Below are positions 24,975-33,738 of a DNA stretch of 55,167 nucleotides, one piece after another. This DNA is from Mesorhizobium sp. LHD-90 (GTDB taxonomy: Bacteria; Pseudomonadota; Alphaproteobacteria; Rhizobiales; Rhizobiaceae). Both the position numbers and the translations under genes were made by a program. How positions within the stretch are numbered: position 1 is the stretch's first letter; each line of letters begins with the position of its first letter. The notes beneath the pieces were generated by a model, which saw nothing but the letters and a program-made list of their open reading frames with translations, made no database searches and had not been told where the DNA came from. The stretch is taken from the NCBI RefSeq assembly GCF_030929505.1, contig NZ_JAVFVV010000023.1, positions 1 to 55,167 of the forward strand, read 5' to 3'.

Positions 24975-25904
24975 TCAGAACCCGACCCTGTCGGCTCCCT
25001 TGAGCTGCAGGATTTCCCGCGCCTCGGCCGGGGTGGCGATCGACAGGCCAAGGCCCTCGACGATGCCCCGCACCTTGGCGACCTGCTCCGCGTTGGTTTT
25101 CGCGAACTGGCCCGGTCCGATCCATAGCGAATCTTCCAGCCCGACCCTAACATTGCCGCCCATGGCCGCCGCCTGCGCGGCGATGCGCATCTGGTTGGAG
25201 CCCGCTCCCAGCACCGACCACGAATACTGGTCGCCGAACAGCCGGTCCGCCGTGCGCTTCATGTGCATCACGTCCTCCGGATGGGGACCGATGCCGCCCA
25301 GAATGCCGAAGACGCTCTGGACGAAGAAGGGCGGCTTGACGATGCCGCGATCGACGAAATGCGCCAGCGTGTAGAGATGGCCGATGTCGTAGCATTCGAT
25401 CTCGAAGCGCGTGCCGTTCTCGGCGCAGGTCGTGAGGATGTGCTCGATGTCGGCGAATGTGTTCTTGAAGATGCGCTCGCGCGAGCCTTCCAGATAGGGC
25501 CGCTCCCAGTCGTGCTTGAACTCCTTGAAGCGGCCGAGCATGGGATAGAGACCGAAATTCATCGAGCCCATGTTGAGCGAGGCGACCTCCGGCTTGAAGG
25601 CGACGACCGGCTTCATGCGCTCCTCGATCGTCATGGTGGCCGCACCGCCGGTGGTGATGTTGACGACGCAGTCCGAGCGCTGCTTGATCACCTTGAGGAA
25701 CGGCGCGAACGCCTCCGGCGACTGGTCGGGCAGGCCGGTTTCGGGATTGCGCGCATGCAGGTGGACGATTGCCGCGCCGGCCTCCGCCGCGCCGATCGCC
25801 GCGTCGGCGATCTCCTCAGCGGTGACCGGAAGGTGCGGCGACATCGATGGCGTGTGGATCGATCCCGTCACCGCGCAGGTGATGATGACTTTGCGAGTGG
25901 CCAA
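24975..25904 (-). CDS. Beta-keto acid cleavage enzyme (BKACE, DUF849), copy 2
   Basis: A 309-residue BKACE, closely similar along its length to the copy at 15038-16000: CAVTGSIHTPSMSP, zinc motif HLHAR, NITTGG, SLNMGSMNFG, PPFFVQSVFGILGGIG, HMKRTADRLFG and RVGLEDSLW. The start is a TTG at 25904 (TTG GCC ACT CGC) with GGAG eight bases upstream; no ATG lies near. Differences from copy 1 cluster in the substrate-facing segments (YPMLGRFKEF against YHLADKYETF), so the two may cleave related keto acids. Here there is no adjacent 3-hydroxyacid dehydrogenase; the SDR would have to make the keto acid. Confidence 0.92.
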   Translation of the reverse strand: MATRKVIITCAVTGSIHTPSMSPHLPVTAEEIADAAIGAAEAGAAIVHLHARNPETGLPDQSPEAFAPFLKVIKQRSDCVVNITTGGAATMTIEERMKPVVAFKPEVASLNMGSMNFGLYPMLGRFKEFKHDWERPYLEGSRERIFKNTFADIEHILTTCAENGTRFEIECYDIGHLYTLAHFVDRGIVKPPFFVQSVFGILGGIGPHPEDVMHMKRTADRLFGDQYSWSVLGAGSNQMRIAAQAAAMGGNVRVGLEDSLWIGPGQFAKTNAEQVAKVRGIVEGLGLSIATPAEAREILQLKGADRVGF

Positions 25905-25932
25905 TCTCGTTCTCCTTCCCGGATATGCCTTG

Positions 25933-26877
25933 TCACGCCGCGAGGTTTAGCAGGCCGGCAGCGTTGGTCGAAATGATCTTCCTGATGTCGGCCTTGGGAA
26001 CCTGATGGTCCAGCAGGTCGGAGACGATCATGCGGTAGCCGTCGACCGGCTTCGGCGCCTGGGTCAGCCCGAGGTCGGAGCCGAGGACGGTGCGGTCGAC
26101 GCCCGCGACCTCCATCATGTGGACAAGATCCTCGGTCTCGTGCTGCTTGGCGCGGCCGGGAATGAACATGCAGATCGAGTGCTCCATATAGGCGCCGAGC
26201 GCCACCAGCCCGCGAATATCCTCGTCCGAGCAGCCGATGATGTAGCTCGGGTGGTTGACCAGCATCTTCTTCACGCCACGCTTTCCCGCTTCTTCGAACA
26301 GCAGGAACAGTTCCGAGACGTGCAGATGGCCTCCGGCCAGGATGATGTCGGCCTCGGCGATCAGGTCGCAGATCTGTTTTGTCTCGTCGGTCAGCCTGCC
26401 ATTGGCGTCGAGCACGGTAAGCGGGATCGGCGGCAGCATGGGCTTCGCCGTCTTGGGGAAGGATTTTGCGGCATAGGCCTGGATGTGGTTCTGCGCCGCG
26501 AAAGTCGGAAACCAGACGATCTTGCCGCCCAGCTTGATGCTGTGATCCACCGCATGGGGGTTGATGCCGCCCGAGGCGTTGTTCAGCGCCACGCCCGAAT
26601 AGAGTTCGATTGGAGCGTCCGGATAGATGTCCTTCAGCACCGCGCAATGCGGCATGCCGACGTAGTAGTGATCCTTGTAGAGCAGCGCCTTGAACTGCGC
26701 GTCGAGCGCCATCTTGAAGGCTTCGTGGTGGCCGAGGATGCGCGGCATGGCGGCCGGGCCGGAATGGCAGTGCAGATCGACCGCGCCGACCAGCAGGTCC
26801 GCCACCTCGGCGGCGCGCCCGGGCTCCATCGGCGGCATCGGCACGATGAGCGGATAGTTGGTGGTGGTGTCGGCCAT
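25933..26877 (-). CDS. Amidohydrolase-like protein (DUF6282 type)
   Basis: A 314-residue TIM-barrel, amidohydrolase-superfamily-like. The metal pair DLHCHSGP is near residues 34-41; further His are in KDHYYVGMPHCA, GGHLHVSE and NHPSY, and the last Asp is in VLGSDLG. I recognise the DUF6282 pattern, whose reaction is unknown. The full set of metal ligands looks present, so it is likely an active hydrolase, perhaps opening a ring or amide. The ATG at 26877 (MADTTTNYP) is 25 bases after the aldolase stop. Confidence 0.82.
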   Translation of the reverse strand: MADTTTNYPLIVPMPPMEPGRAAEVADLLVGAVDLHCHSGPAAMPRILGHHEAFKMALDAQFKALLYKDHYYVGMPHCAVLKDIYPDAPIELYSGVALNNASGGINPHAVDHSIKLGGKIVWFPTFAAQNHIQAYAAKSFPKTAKPMLPPIPLTVLDANGRLTDETKQICDLIAEADIILAGGHLHVSELFLLFEEAGKRGVKKMLVNHPSYIIGCSDEDIRGLVALGAYMEHSICMFIPGRAKQHETEDLVHMMEVAGVDRTVLGSDLGLTQAPKPVDGYRMIVSDLLDHQVPKADIRKIISTNAAGLLNLAA

Positions 26878-26902
26878 CGTTCTTCTCCTTGACTGAACCC
26901 GT

Positions 26903-27691
26903 TCAGGCGCTCTTGGCGCCCACGGATGAAATGTCGGCATAGGCTTTCGACGCGGCCTGCCGCAAAAAACCCTGGTCCGACGCGACGATGAAGGTCGTCG
27001 CACCCATCTGGTGGAAGCGGCGCGCGTCGTCCGCATTGGCGACCATCATCGCCACCGGCTTTCCTGCCCGTTTGGCGGCCGCGATGATTTTTTCGCAGAC
27101 CGCCATGATCTCCGGCGCGTCCATGGCCGGCGCGCCGAGCGCCACGGTCAGGTCGCCGCGGCCGATGAACACGCCGTCGAGCCCGTCCGTCGCCACGATG
27201 GCGTCGATCGCGTCCAGCGCTTCCGGGTCCTCGATCATGGCGATGAAGGTGACCGCGCTGTCCTGCGCGTCGACATGCGGCCAGACGCCGACCGCTCCGA
27301 ACTCGCCGGCGCGCGTGGTGTTGGAAAAGCCGCGCCGGCCGCCGCGAAAACGGCAGACCTGGGCGATGTCCCTCGCCTTCGCCGCCGAACTCACATGCGG
27401 CACCAGCACGCCGGTGGCGCCGTCGTCCAGCACCGCCAGGATTTTTGCCGCGCTCGGCTCGGCGACGCGGACGATGCCGGCAGTCTCCGACGCACGCGCG
27501 GCCAGCAACGCGCCGTCGATGGCGACGCGGTCCCAGGGCGCGTGCTCCTCGTCGATGACGACGAACTCGAAGCCGACCTTGCCGAGGATCTCGACCGGAT
27601 GTGTCGCCGGCGTCTTGATGAAGGTGCCCACGAGCGTCTCGCCCGCGATGAAGCGTTTGCGGAAACCCGTCGGGGCAGTTGCGGCAGCCAT
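26903..27691 (-). CDS. HpcH/HpaI class II aldolase family protein
   Basis: A 262-residue HpaI-type aldolase. GTFIKTPATHPVEILGKVGFEFVVIDEEHAP at the N-terminus carries the family pattern (catalytic-loop EH), followed by RVAEPS and a metal-binding Glu in FIAMIEDPEAL and Asp in GVFIGRGDL. The family makes or breaks 4-hydroxy-2-keto acids, releasing pyruvate or a related keto acid and an aldehyde, using a divalent metal. It lies between the TRAP transporter and the amidohydrolase, so it is probably the carbon-carbon cleavage step for the TRAP-imported acid. Confidence 0.9.
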   Translation of the reverse strand: MAAATAPTGFRKRFIAGETLVGTFIKTPATHPVEILGKVGFEFVVIDEEHAPWDRVAIDGALLAARASETAGIVRVAEPSAAKILAVLDDGATGVLVPHVSSAAKARDIAQVCRFRGGRRGFSNTTRAGEFGAVGVWPHVDAQDSAVTFIAMIEDPEALDAIDAIVATDGLDGVFIGRGDLTVALGAPAMDAPEIMAVCEKIIAAAKRAGKPVAMMVANADDARRFHQMGATTFIVASDQGFLRQAASKAYADISSVGAKSA

Positions 27692-27716
27692 CGTGTCGTC
27701 CGTCCTTTCTGGCGCC

Positions 27717-28997
27717 TCAGGGCGCCGGGACCATGAAATTGGGGAGCCAGAGCGTCACCGCCGGCACCAGCGCGATGAGGGCAAGCAGGGCGATGCAGAT
27801 GAAGAACATCGGCACGACCTCCTTGCTGACCGCTCCGAGCGACTGCCCGGAGATGGCGCAGACGACGAACAGGCAGACGCCGACGGGCGGTGTGACCATG
27901 CCGATGACGACGTTGAGGGTGACCATCACGCCGAACTGCACCAGGTCCATGTCGATAACATCGGCCACCTTGAGCAGGATCGGCATGGTGACGATCATCA
28001 CCGAGATCGGTTCCAGGAATTTGCCCAGCACCAGCAGCATGATGTTGATCATCAAAAGGATGACCAGCTTGTTGTCGCTGACGCCGAGCAGCAGTTCGGC
28101 GAATTTGGTCGGCACCTGCTCGATGGTGAGCGCGAAGGCGACAATGCTCGCCATGGCCAATATGAACAGCAGGCCCGACGTGGCGATGGCGGTCGAGATC
28201 AGCGCCTGCCAGATCTTGTCCCACGACAGTTCGCGATGCAGCAGGCCGACCATAAGCGCATAGGCGACCGCCACGGCCGCGGATTCGGTGACGGTGAAGA
28301 TGCCGGTCTTGACGCCGCCGACGATGATCACCGGCAGCATCAGCGCGGGTATCGCCGCGACCAGCGAGGAGCCGCGTTCGCTCCACGGCACTTTCGGCAT
28401 GCGCGGATAGTCGTTGCGCGCCGCCTTCCACCAGGCATAGCCAATTAGCGAGAAGCCGAGGATGAATCCGGGTATGACGCCGGCGATGAACATCTGTCCG
28501 ATCGAGGCGCCCGATAGCACACCGAACACGATCATGGTGATCGAGGGCGGGATGAGCGGATCGATGACGGAACTTATGGCGACGAGCGCCGCGCCATAGG
28601 CGGCGGGGATGCCCTGCCGCGCCATCGCCGGAATCATGAAGCTGCCGATGGCCGAGGCCTGGGCCACCGCGCTGCCGGAGATGCCGGCAAAGAGCGTGCT
28701 GGCCAGCACGGTGACCAGCGACAGGCCGCCGCGGAAATGCCCGACCAGCGCATTTGCAAAGCCGATCATGCGCCCGCTCAGACCGCCGGAATTCATGAGG
28801 TTTCCGGCCAGAAGGAAGAGCGGAATGGTCAGCAGCACGAACTGGTCGACGCCCTGCAGCATGCGCTGCGGCAGGGCCATGACCAGCGCGCCGTTGCCGG
28901 TCAGCCAGAGATAGACCAGCCCGCCGGCGCCAAGCGCGAGGGAGATCGGGATACCGACGATGAGGAAGACGGCAAAGATGCCGAGAAACGCGATCAC
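27717..28997 (-). CDS. TRAP transporter large permease (DctM)
   Basis: A 426-residue, very hydrophobic protein with the DctM/SiaM pattern: FLLAGNLMNSGGLSGRMIGFANALVGHFRGGL (about 60-91), SGSAVAQASAIGSFMIPAM and IPPSITMIVFG. It is the sodium-coupled transport subunit. The start is GTG at 28997, overlapping the DctQ stop (GTGA); there is no better ATG. It works with the small permease and binding protein upstream. Confidence 0.95.
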   Translation of the reverse strand: MIAFLGIFAVFLIVGIPISLALGAGGLVYLWLTGNGALVMALPQRMLQGVDQFVLLTIPLFLLAGNLMNSGGLSGRMIGFANALVGHFRGGLSLVTVLASTLFAGISGSAVAQASAIGSFMIPAMARQGIPAAYGAALVAISSVIDPLIPPSITMIVFGVLSGASIGQMFIAGVIPGFILGFSLIGYAWWKAARNDYPRMPKVPWSERGSSLVAAIPALMLPVIIVGGVKTGIFTVTESAAVAVAYALMVGLLHRELSWDKIWQALISTAIATSGLLFILAMASIVAFALTIEQVPTKFAELLLGVSDNKLVILLMINIMLLVLGKFLEPISVMIVTMPILLKVADVIDMDLVQFGVMVTLNVVIGMVTPPVGVCLFVVCAISGQSLGAVSKEVVPMFFICIALLALIALVPAVTLWLPNFMVPAP

Positions 28998-29557
28998 GTC
29001 ATGGTCTCCCCATTGGCGGGAGCCTGGATCGGAAGGCCCTGGGCCACGCGCCAGGCGTCGTAGGCGAGGCGCCCGAGGAAGTGGGCAAGCAGGATTGCGC
29101 AGCCGAGCGGCACGGCGACATAGATCCAGAAGACCGGGACGTGCAGCTCTTTTCCGGTTAGCGACATCCAGATGAAGTCGATGGCGGGGATCATCTGCGC
29201 CGAGAAGCGCAAGGCGTGGCCGAGACCGGCCGAAATGATCAGATAAAGGAAGATGGCGATCGGGATCGCCGTGACGAAGCGGATCGCCATGTAGGTGCGC
29301 GGCGAAACACGGGCGCTGAAGAGGTCGAGCACGACCAGTTCGCCACGATAATAGGCATAGCCCACGAACAGGAATGTCTGCCAGATCAGGATGTAGCGGC
29401 AGAGTTCCTCGGCCCAGATCAGCGACGAATTGAAGACATAGCGGGCGATCACCTGCACCACCATGACGGCGACGATGACGGCCATCGACGCGCCGGCGAG
29501 CACCTGAATGGCGCGCTCGTAGACGCTGAAAAGCCTTATGATACCTGTTCTAGTCAT
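28994..29557 (-). CDS. TRAP transporter small permease (DctQ)
   Basis: A 187-residue protein with four hydrophobic helices and the DctQ hallmark WAEELCRYILIW (about 48-59). The ATG at 29557 (MTRTGIIRL) follows GAGGGG; a longer in-frame start is rejected for lack of a ribosome binding site. It bridges the binding protein to the large permease. Confidence 0.93.
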   Translation of the reverse strand: MTRTGIIRLFSVYERAIQVLAGASMAVIVAVMVVQVIARYVFNSSLIWAEELCRYILIWQTFLFVGYAYYRGELVVLDLFSARVSPRTYMAIRFVTAIPIAIFLYLIISAGLGHALRFSAQMIPAIDFIWMSLTGKELHVPVFWIYVAVPLGCAILLAHFLGRLAYDAWRVAQGLPIQAPANGETMT

Positions 29558-29652
29558 CCGTGTTCCCCTCGTGGGACGATCATGGGCGCAAGGGATGGCG
29601 GAGACGCCGGGTCTCGCGCTGCCTACGGCCATGTTCGCTGGGGTTTGGTGGC

Positions 29653-29679
29653 GGTCCGGCCGCGCCCTGCGACCGGACC
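29653..29679 (-). terminator. Hairpin between TRAP binding-protein and permease genes
   Basis: GGTCCGG (29653-29659) pairs with CCGGACC (29673-29679) around a 13-base loop, 15 bases after the binding-protein stop in the 137-base gap before DctQ. It probably favours binding-protein expression over the membrane parts. Confidence 0.5.
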
Positions 29680-29694
29680 GGCGTCGATCCGCGC

Positions 29695-30693
29695 TCAGGT
29701 CAGGCCGCGCGCGGCGGTCACGAACTCCGCGATGAGCGGGTCCTTGGCGCTCCAGGTCTCGACGATCGGCGCCACCTTCTGCTGCATCTCCGCCAGGTTC
29801 TCGAGTTCGTGGAAGGTGACGCCCTTGGCCTTGAGTTCGTCGCGGCCGGAGAAATCCTGGTTCCTGGTATATTCCAGCGTCGGCGCGACGGACTGTTTTC
29901 CGGCCTCGCGCACGGCCGCCTGAAGCTCCGCCGGCAGGCCGTCGAACACCGCCTTGTTCATGGCGATGACGTTGTGCCAGGGGTAATGGCCGGTCAGCGT
30001 GAAATTCTTGCCGACCTCCCAGAGGTTCTCGGACAGCATCGACGAGACGTTGATCTCGACCGCGTCGATCACCTTGGTTTCGAGCGCGCCGTAGACCTCG
30101 CCATAGGGCAGGCCCACCGGCGCGGTGCCCACGCCTTCCCAGATCGCCTTGTGCAGCGGCACCGGCAGGATGCGCGTCTTCAATCCGGCGAAATCGGGCA
30201 CCGACTTCACCACCTTCGTTGCCGACAGGAAGTGCCGCTGGCCGATGTCGGTGGTCTGCAAGCCGACCAGTCCGGCGGGCGCCAGGTCGTCCAGCACCTT
30301 CTGGCCGATGTCGCCCGTCGCCAGCTTGGCGAAATGGTCATAGTCGCGAATGAGGAAGGGCAACTGGTAGGCGTCGAGCGCCTGTCGCCCGGTCACCAGC
30401 GGGAACAGCACGCCCGAGCAGCCGCAGAGTTCGTTCGTCCCGGCCATTGCGGATTCGAGATTCTGCTTGTCCTCGCCGAGCTGGCGGTTCGGAAAGATGG
30501 TGATGTCGATCGCGCCGGGGGCAAGCGCTTCCAGCGCCTTCTTGAACTCGACGGCGGCGATATGGCCTGGGTGGATTTCGTTGGCGGCATGGGCGAGCCG
30601 CATCGGAATCGGCGCGGCGCGCGAAATGTTGGGCATTGCAAGTGTGGCAGCCATCGCGCCTGTCGACACGATGAGTTGGCGGCGGGTCAGCAT
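29695..30693 (-). CDS. TRAP transporter periplasmic binding protein (DctP)
   Basis: A 332-residue DctP-family precursor. The signal begins MLTRRQLIVSTGAMAATLAM and is likely cut after SRA before APIPM; the RRQLI pattern suggests Tat export, common in this family. The mature part has RLAHAANEIHPGHIAAVEFKK, FPNRQLGEDKQNLESAMAG and the ligand-Arg segment LKTRILPVPLHKAIWEG (about 155-171), which binds a carboxylate. The ligand is therefore an organic or sugar acid. An IclR-type operator lies in its 5' leader, directly before the GGAGG. Confidence 0.94.
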   Translation of the reverse strand: MLTRRQLIVSTGAMAATLAMPNISRAAPIPMRLAHAANEIHPGHIAAVEFKKALEALAPGAIDITIFPNRQLGEDKQNLESAMAGTNELCGCSGVLFPLVTGRQALDAYQLPFLIRDYDHFAKLATGDIGQKVLDDLAPAGLVGLQTTDIGQRHFLSATKVVKSVPDFAGLKTRILPVPLHKAIWEGVGTAPVGLPYGEVYGALETKVIDAVEINVSSMLSENLWEVGKNFTLTGHYPWHNVIAMNKAVFDGLPAELQAAVREAGKQSVAPTLEYTRNQDFSGRDELKAKGVTFHELENLAEMQQKVAPIVETWSAKDPLIAEFVTAARGLT

Positions 30694-30706
30694 GAACGTT
30701 TCCTCC

Positions 30707-30723
30707 GTTTCGTTATGCAGAAC
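30707..30723 (-). promoter_or_regulatory. IclR-type operator, TRAP side
   Basis: On the minus strand GTTCTGCATAACGAAAC, which matches the palindrome at 30855-30871 in its first 12 bases and most of the rest. It ends one base before the ribosome binding site of the TRAP binding-protein gene, so a bound regulator would block transcription or early elongation. Confidence 0.7.
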
Positions 30724-30811
30724 ACTGTTGCGCTGAATAGTTCCATTGATCCATTGGCTCTGTCAAGCGGGCATGAAATCTTTTGCGAGAACCCGCATTT
30801 TCCGTGTGATC

Positions 30812-30840
30812 TTGACAAAGGTCCCATAAGTGGATTTCTA
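30812..30840 (+). promoter_or_regulatory. Possible promoter of the cupin gene
   Basis: TTGACA (30812-30817), a 17-base spacer and TTTCTA (30835-30840). The -35 is perfect and the -10 is weak. Transcription would start just before the operator at 30855. Confidence 0.4.
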
Positions 30841-30854
30841 ATCGTGTAGTATAT

Positions 30855-30871
30855 GTTCTGCATAACAGAAC
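30855..30871. promoter_or_regulatory. IclR-type operator, cupin side
   Basis: GTTCTG-CATAA-CAGAAC is a perfect 6-5-6 palindrome, the size and shape of IclR-family sites, 18 bases before the cupin ATG. Together with the site at 30707 it brackets the divergent region, and an IclR gene follows the cupin gene. Confidence 0.78.
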
Positions 30872-30888
30872 GATCTTGGGAGAGAACG

Positions 30889-31803
30889 ATGTACGATTCA
30901 AGCGACCCTCGCTCGCGCCTGGCTGCCGCGGCCTCGTCGCCGGCAACCGCCGCGCCGACCGATTTCGCGGCGGCCGATTACGGTCTGTTTTACGATGCGA
31001 AGCCGCAGGTCGTGGCGGACGGCGCCCGGACCTGGCTGACGCGGGGGCAGAATTTTCTGGTCGGCCATAGCCAGGTCGATGCGGGAGGGTCGTTGTCGCG
31101 GCAAAGCCAGCCGGACGAATATGTGCTGCTGCTCCCGGACCGCGAGACGCCGGCCATCGTGGAGGCCAATGGCGAGCGGCTGGAGGTCGACGGATTCTCG
31201 CTGGTGATCCTGCCGCCAGGCGACAGCCGCATCACGTTGCCGAAAGGCGGCCGCGCCACCCGCATCTTCTCCACCCGTTCGGACGATCTCAACGCACTCT
31301 GTTCGAATGCCGTGTCCTACGCCGAGTCCCATCCGAACGTGACGCTGCTCGAACCGTGGCCGGATCCGGTTGGCGGTTTCCGCACCCGCGTCTACAGCCT
31401 CGACGTTCCGCCGACACCCGGGCGATTCGGCCGCATCTTCCGCTGCACCACGATGATGGTGAACTATCTCGACCCGCAGCATGGCCCGCGCGACATCACA
31501 AAACTCTCGCCGCATCATCACGACGATTTCGAGCAGGGCTCGCTGGCGCTGGACGGAGCCTTCACCCACCATCTGCGCTGGCCGTGGACGACGAACCTCA
31601 ATGCCTGGCGGGAGGACGAGCACGCCTTGGTGCGGTCGCCGTCGCTGACGGTCATCCCGCCGCCGGCGATCCATACCTCGCGCGGCATGGAGGCGGGCCT
31701 CAACCAGCTTGTCGACATCTTTTCCCCGCCGCGCGTCGATTTCTCAAAACAAGGCTGGGTGCTGAATGCCGACGAGTATCCGATGCCGGCTTCAGCCGGC
31801 TAA
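30889..31803 (+). CDS. Cupin-like protein of unknown function
   Basis: A 304-residue protein, probably bicupin. The N-terminal half has a degenerate barrel (DEYVLLLPD, GFSLVILPPGDSRI); the C-terminal half has SPHHHDDFEQGSLALDG (about 205-221), a cupin metal motif with three consecutive His and a Glu, and later VIPPPAIHTSRG supplying a further His. It is likely a cytosolic metal-dependent isomerase, epimerase or dioxygenase acting on the TRAP-imported acid or its product. ATG at 30889 follows GGGAGAG. It is divergent from the TRAP operon and shares operators with it. Confidence 0.75.
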   Translation: MYDSSDPRSRLAAAASSPATAAPTDFAAADYGLFYDAKPQVVADGARTWLTRGQNFLVGHSQVDAGGSLSRQSQPDEYVLLLPDRETPAIVEANGERLEVDGFSLVILPPGDSRITLPKGGRATRIFSTRSDDLNALCSNAVSYAESHPNVTLLEPWPDPVGGFRTRVYSLDVPPTPGRFGRIFRCTTMMVNYLDPQHGPRDITKLSPHHHDDFEQGSLALDGAFTHHLRWPWTTNLNAWREDEHALVRSPSLTVIPPPAIHTSRGMEAGLNQLVDIFSPPRVDFSKQGWVLNADEYPMPASAG

Positions 31804-31914
31804 GATCATGGCTTCCCGCGCGGCACGTTTGCGCAATCCGCGAAAGGCGGTATGCCGTCAGGGCCGACCGAGATGCCGGCGCGGGGAAAAACACCTTCCT
31901 ATGGTGGTCAGGCA

Positions 31915-32694
31915 ATGAGCGAAGCACCCAAAGGCGGTTCGATCCAGGCCGTCGAGTTCGCGCTCGAAATTCTTGAATATGTCGCCCGCTGCCAGACGTC
32001 CGTGGGCGTGTCGGAAATGGCGCGCGCCTTCGGCACGACGAAGAGCCGTATCCACCGCCACCTCCAGACGCTGGTTGCCGCGGGCTATCTGATCCGCAAC
32101 GGTGACACCGAGCGCTACTCCATCAGCGCGCGGCTGATGGCGCTCGGCCAGGCGGTAAGCGAGAGTTTCGAGGTGGCGACCGCGGCGCGCGACATAGCAC
32201 GCGAGTTGCGCGACCAAACCGGCCATGCGGTGGCGATCAGCCAGCCCGAGCGGGAAGGCAACCGCATCCTCTTGATCGTGCCGAGCCGTTCCAACATCGA
32301 GATCCATGTCAAGCCGGGATCGATCCTGCATTTCCATTCGAGCGCCCAGGGAAAAATCTCGCTGGCGTTCGGCGACCGGCTGCTTCTGCCGCGCATACTC
32401 TCCGAAAAACTGGAGATGCGCACGCCCTACACGATCACCGATCCGGAACGCCTGCGTACTGAAGTCGAGGCGGTGCGCCGGCAGCGCTGGGCGACGGCCG
32501 CCAACGAGGCAATGGTCGGGCTGAATTCGCTGGCGGCGCCGATCTTCGATGCGCTGGGCGGTTATGTCGGGTCGATCGCATTGACCGATTCGGTGCAGTT
32601 CATCGCCGAAACCCCGACGACGGATCAGGTCCGCAACCTGTTGGCGGCCGCGGACAAGGTGTCCGCCAATCTGGGTTTTCGGCCAAGGAAATAG
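31915..32694 (+). CDS. IclR family transcriptional regulator
   Basis: A 259-residue IclR regulator: N-terminal winged helix (QAVEFALEILEYVAR, VSEMARAFGTTKSRIHRHLQTLVAAGYL, about 10-60) and a C-terminal effector domain (GHAVAISQPEREGNRILLI, HFHSSAQGKISLAFGD). Effectors are typically small carboxylates. I chose ATG 31915 (MSEAPKGG); an in-frame ATG at 31873 is possible because the ribosome binding site is weak. It lies 111 bases after the cupin gene and most likely acts on the paired GTTCTGCATAA operators upstream. Confidence 0.92.
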   Translation: MSEAPKGGSIQAVEFALEILEYVARCQTSVGVSEMARAFGTTKSRIHRHLQTLVAAGYLIRNGDTERYSISARLMALGQAVSESFEVATAARDIARELRDQTGHAVAISQPEREGNRILLIVPSRSNIEIHVKPGSILHFHSSAQGKISLAFGDRLLLPRILSEKLEMRTPYTITDPERLRTEVEAVRRQRWATAANEAMVGLNSLAAPIFDALGGYVGSIALTDSVQFIAETPTTDQVRNLLAAADKVSANLGFRPRK

Positions 32695-33003
32695 TCAACT
32701 CCGAGCGCTCGCTCCACGCCCGGACTTTGGCAAAGGTCTCGCAATCGGGCTCGGGCGTCGGCGCGTGAGCGGAAGGTTTCTGGCGCCGTCTCGGCAAATT
32801 GTGCCCGAGCCCGCCAGTGCGTGCTGGTGAGGCCAGCCACAACATGCGGTCGCCCACATCCTGTCGGCGATCGGTAAGAAATTGCGGTCCGCGCGCCATA
32901 GGGACGCTGATCGACCCCGGATCTGTTCTGGCGGTGTGATCCTTGTGTATGCTGACAATATAGCGATCCCAGCCATTGGGTGGTTGCTCAACTGGAGTTT
33001 GTC
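32695..33003. other. Intergenic interval between IclR and ThuA-like genes
   Basis: 309 bases with no gene I can support. Short minus-strand frames here resemble nothing known. A ribosome binding site (TGGAG) for the next gene is near 32994-32998, and an A/T-rich stretch near 32945-32965 may contain its promoter. Confidence 0.45.
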
Positions 33004-33645
33004 ATGCGCAAGGCATTGATCGTCTGGGGCGGATGGGATGGCCACGAGCCCGAAAAGTGCGCCGACATTTTCAGGGGCTGGCTCACCGAGGACGGTTTTT
33101 CGGTCGAACTGGCGAACACGACCGTGGCGTTCGCCGATCCATCACTGCATGAGCTCAGCCTCATCGTCCCGATCTTCACCATGTCGAAGATTGCCAGGGA
33201 GGAAGCAGCCAATCTGGTGGCGGCGGTCGAGGGCGGCGTCGGCCTGGCCGGGCATCATGGCGGGATGGGCGACGCGTTTCGCGAGTGCGTCGAGTACCAG
33301 TTCATGGTGGGCGGCCAATGGGTGGCGCACCCCGGAAACATCATCGACTACCATGTCAACGTGACGAGGCCGGACGATCCGATCATGGCGGGTCTGTCCA
33401 GCTTTCCGTATCGGTCGGAGCAGTATTACATGCATGTCGACCCCTCCAACGAGGTGCTGGCGACGACCACTTTTTCGGGCGACCACGCCTGGTGGATCGA
33501 CGGCGCAAAAATGCCGGTCGTCTGGAAGCGCCGCCATGGAAAGGGCAGGGTGTTCTATTCGTCGCTCGGTCACCAGGCTTCGGAGTTCGCAATTCCCGAA
33601 ATGGGCGCCATCCTGCGTCGGGGCATGAATTGGGCGGCGCGTTGA
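33004..33645 (+). CDS. ThuA-like domain protein
   Basis: A 213-residue protein of the ThuA-like fold (class I GATase-like). It has KALIVWGGWDGHEPEKCADIF at the N-terminus, GLAGHHGGMGDAFREC in the middle, and HPDxP-like HVNVTRPDDPIMAGL, ending VVWKRRHGKGRVFYSSLGH. ThuA is linked to trehalose and other disaccharide use in rhizobia through 3-keto sugars, but the reaction of most members is unknown. ATG 33004 is six bases after GGAG. It is followed 93 bases later by a polyol dehydrogenase. Confidence 0.9.
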   Translation: MRKALIVWGGWDGHEPEKCADIFRGWLTEDGFSVELANTTVAFADPSLHELSLIVPIFTMSKIAREEAANLVAAVEGGVGLAGHHGGMGDAFRECVEYQFMVGGQWVAHPGNIIDYHVNVTRPDDPIMAGLSSFPYRSEQYYMHVDPSNEVLATTTFSGDHAWWIDGAKMPVVWKRRHGKGRVFYSSLGHQASEFAIPEMGAILRRGMNWAAR

Positions 33646-33738
33646 GGCCCCCGCGTAGGCTGAGGAAAAGCTTGCATTTCAGCTCGAAGACGGAGAACAG
33701 AGGGCTTGCCGCGTCATGATTTGGGAAGGATCGGAATA

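Noticed and set aside
32600-33045. Minus-strand frames between the IclR and ThuA-like genes
   Set aside because: Short, overlapping both neighbours, no recognisable domain and no ribosome binding site.
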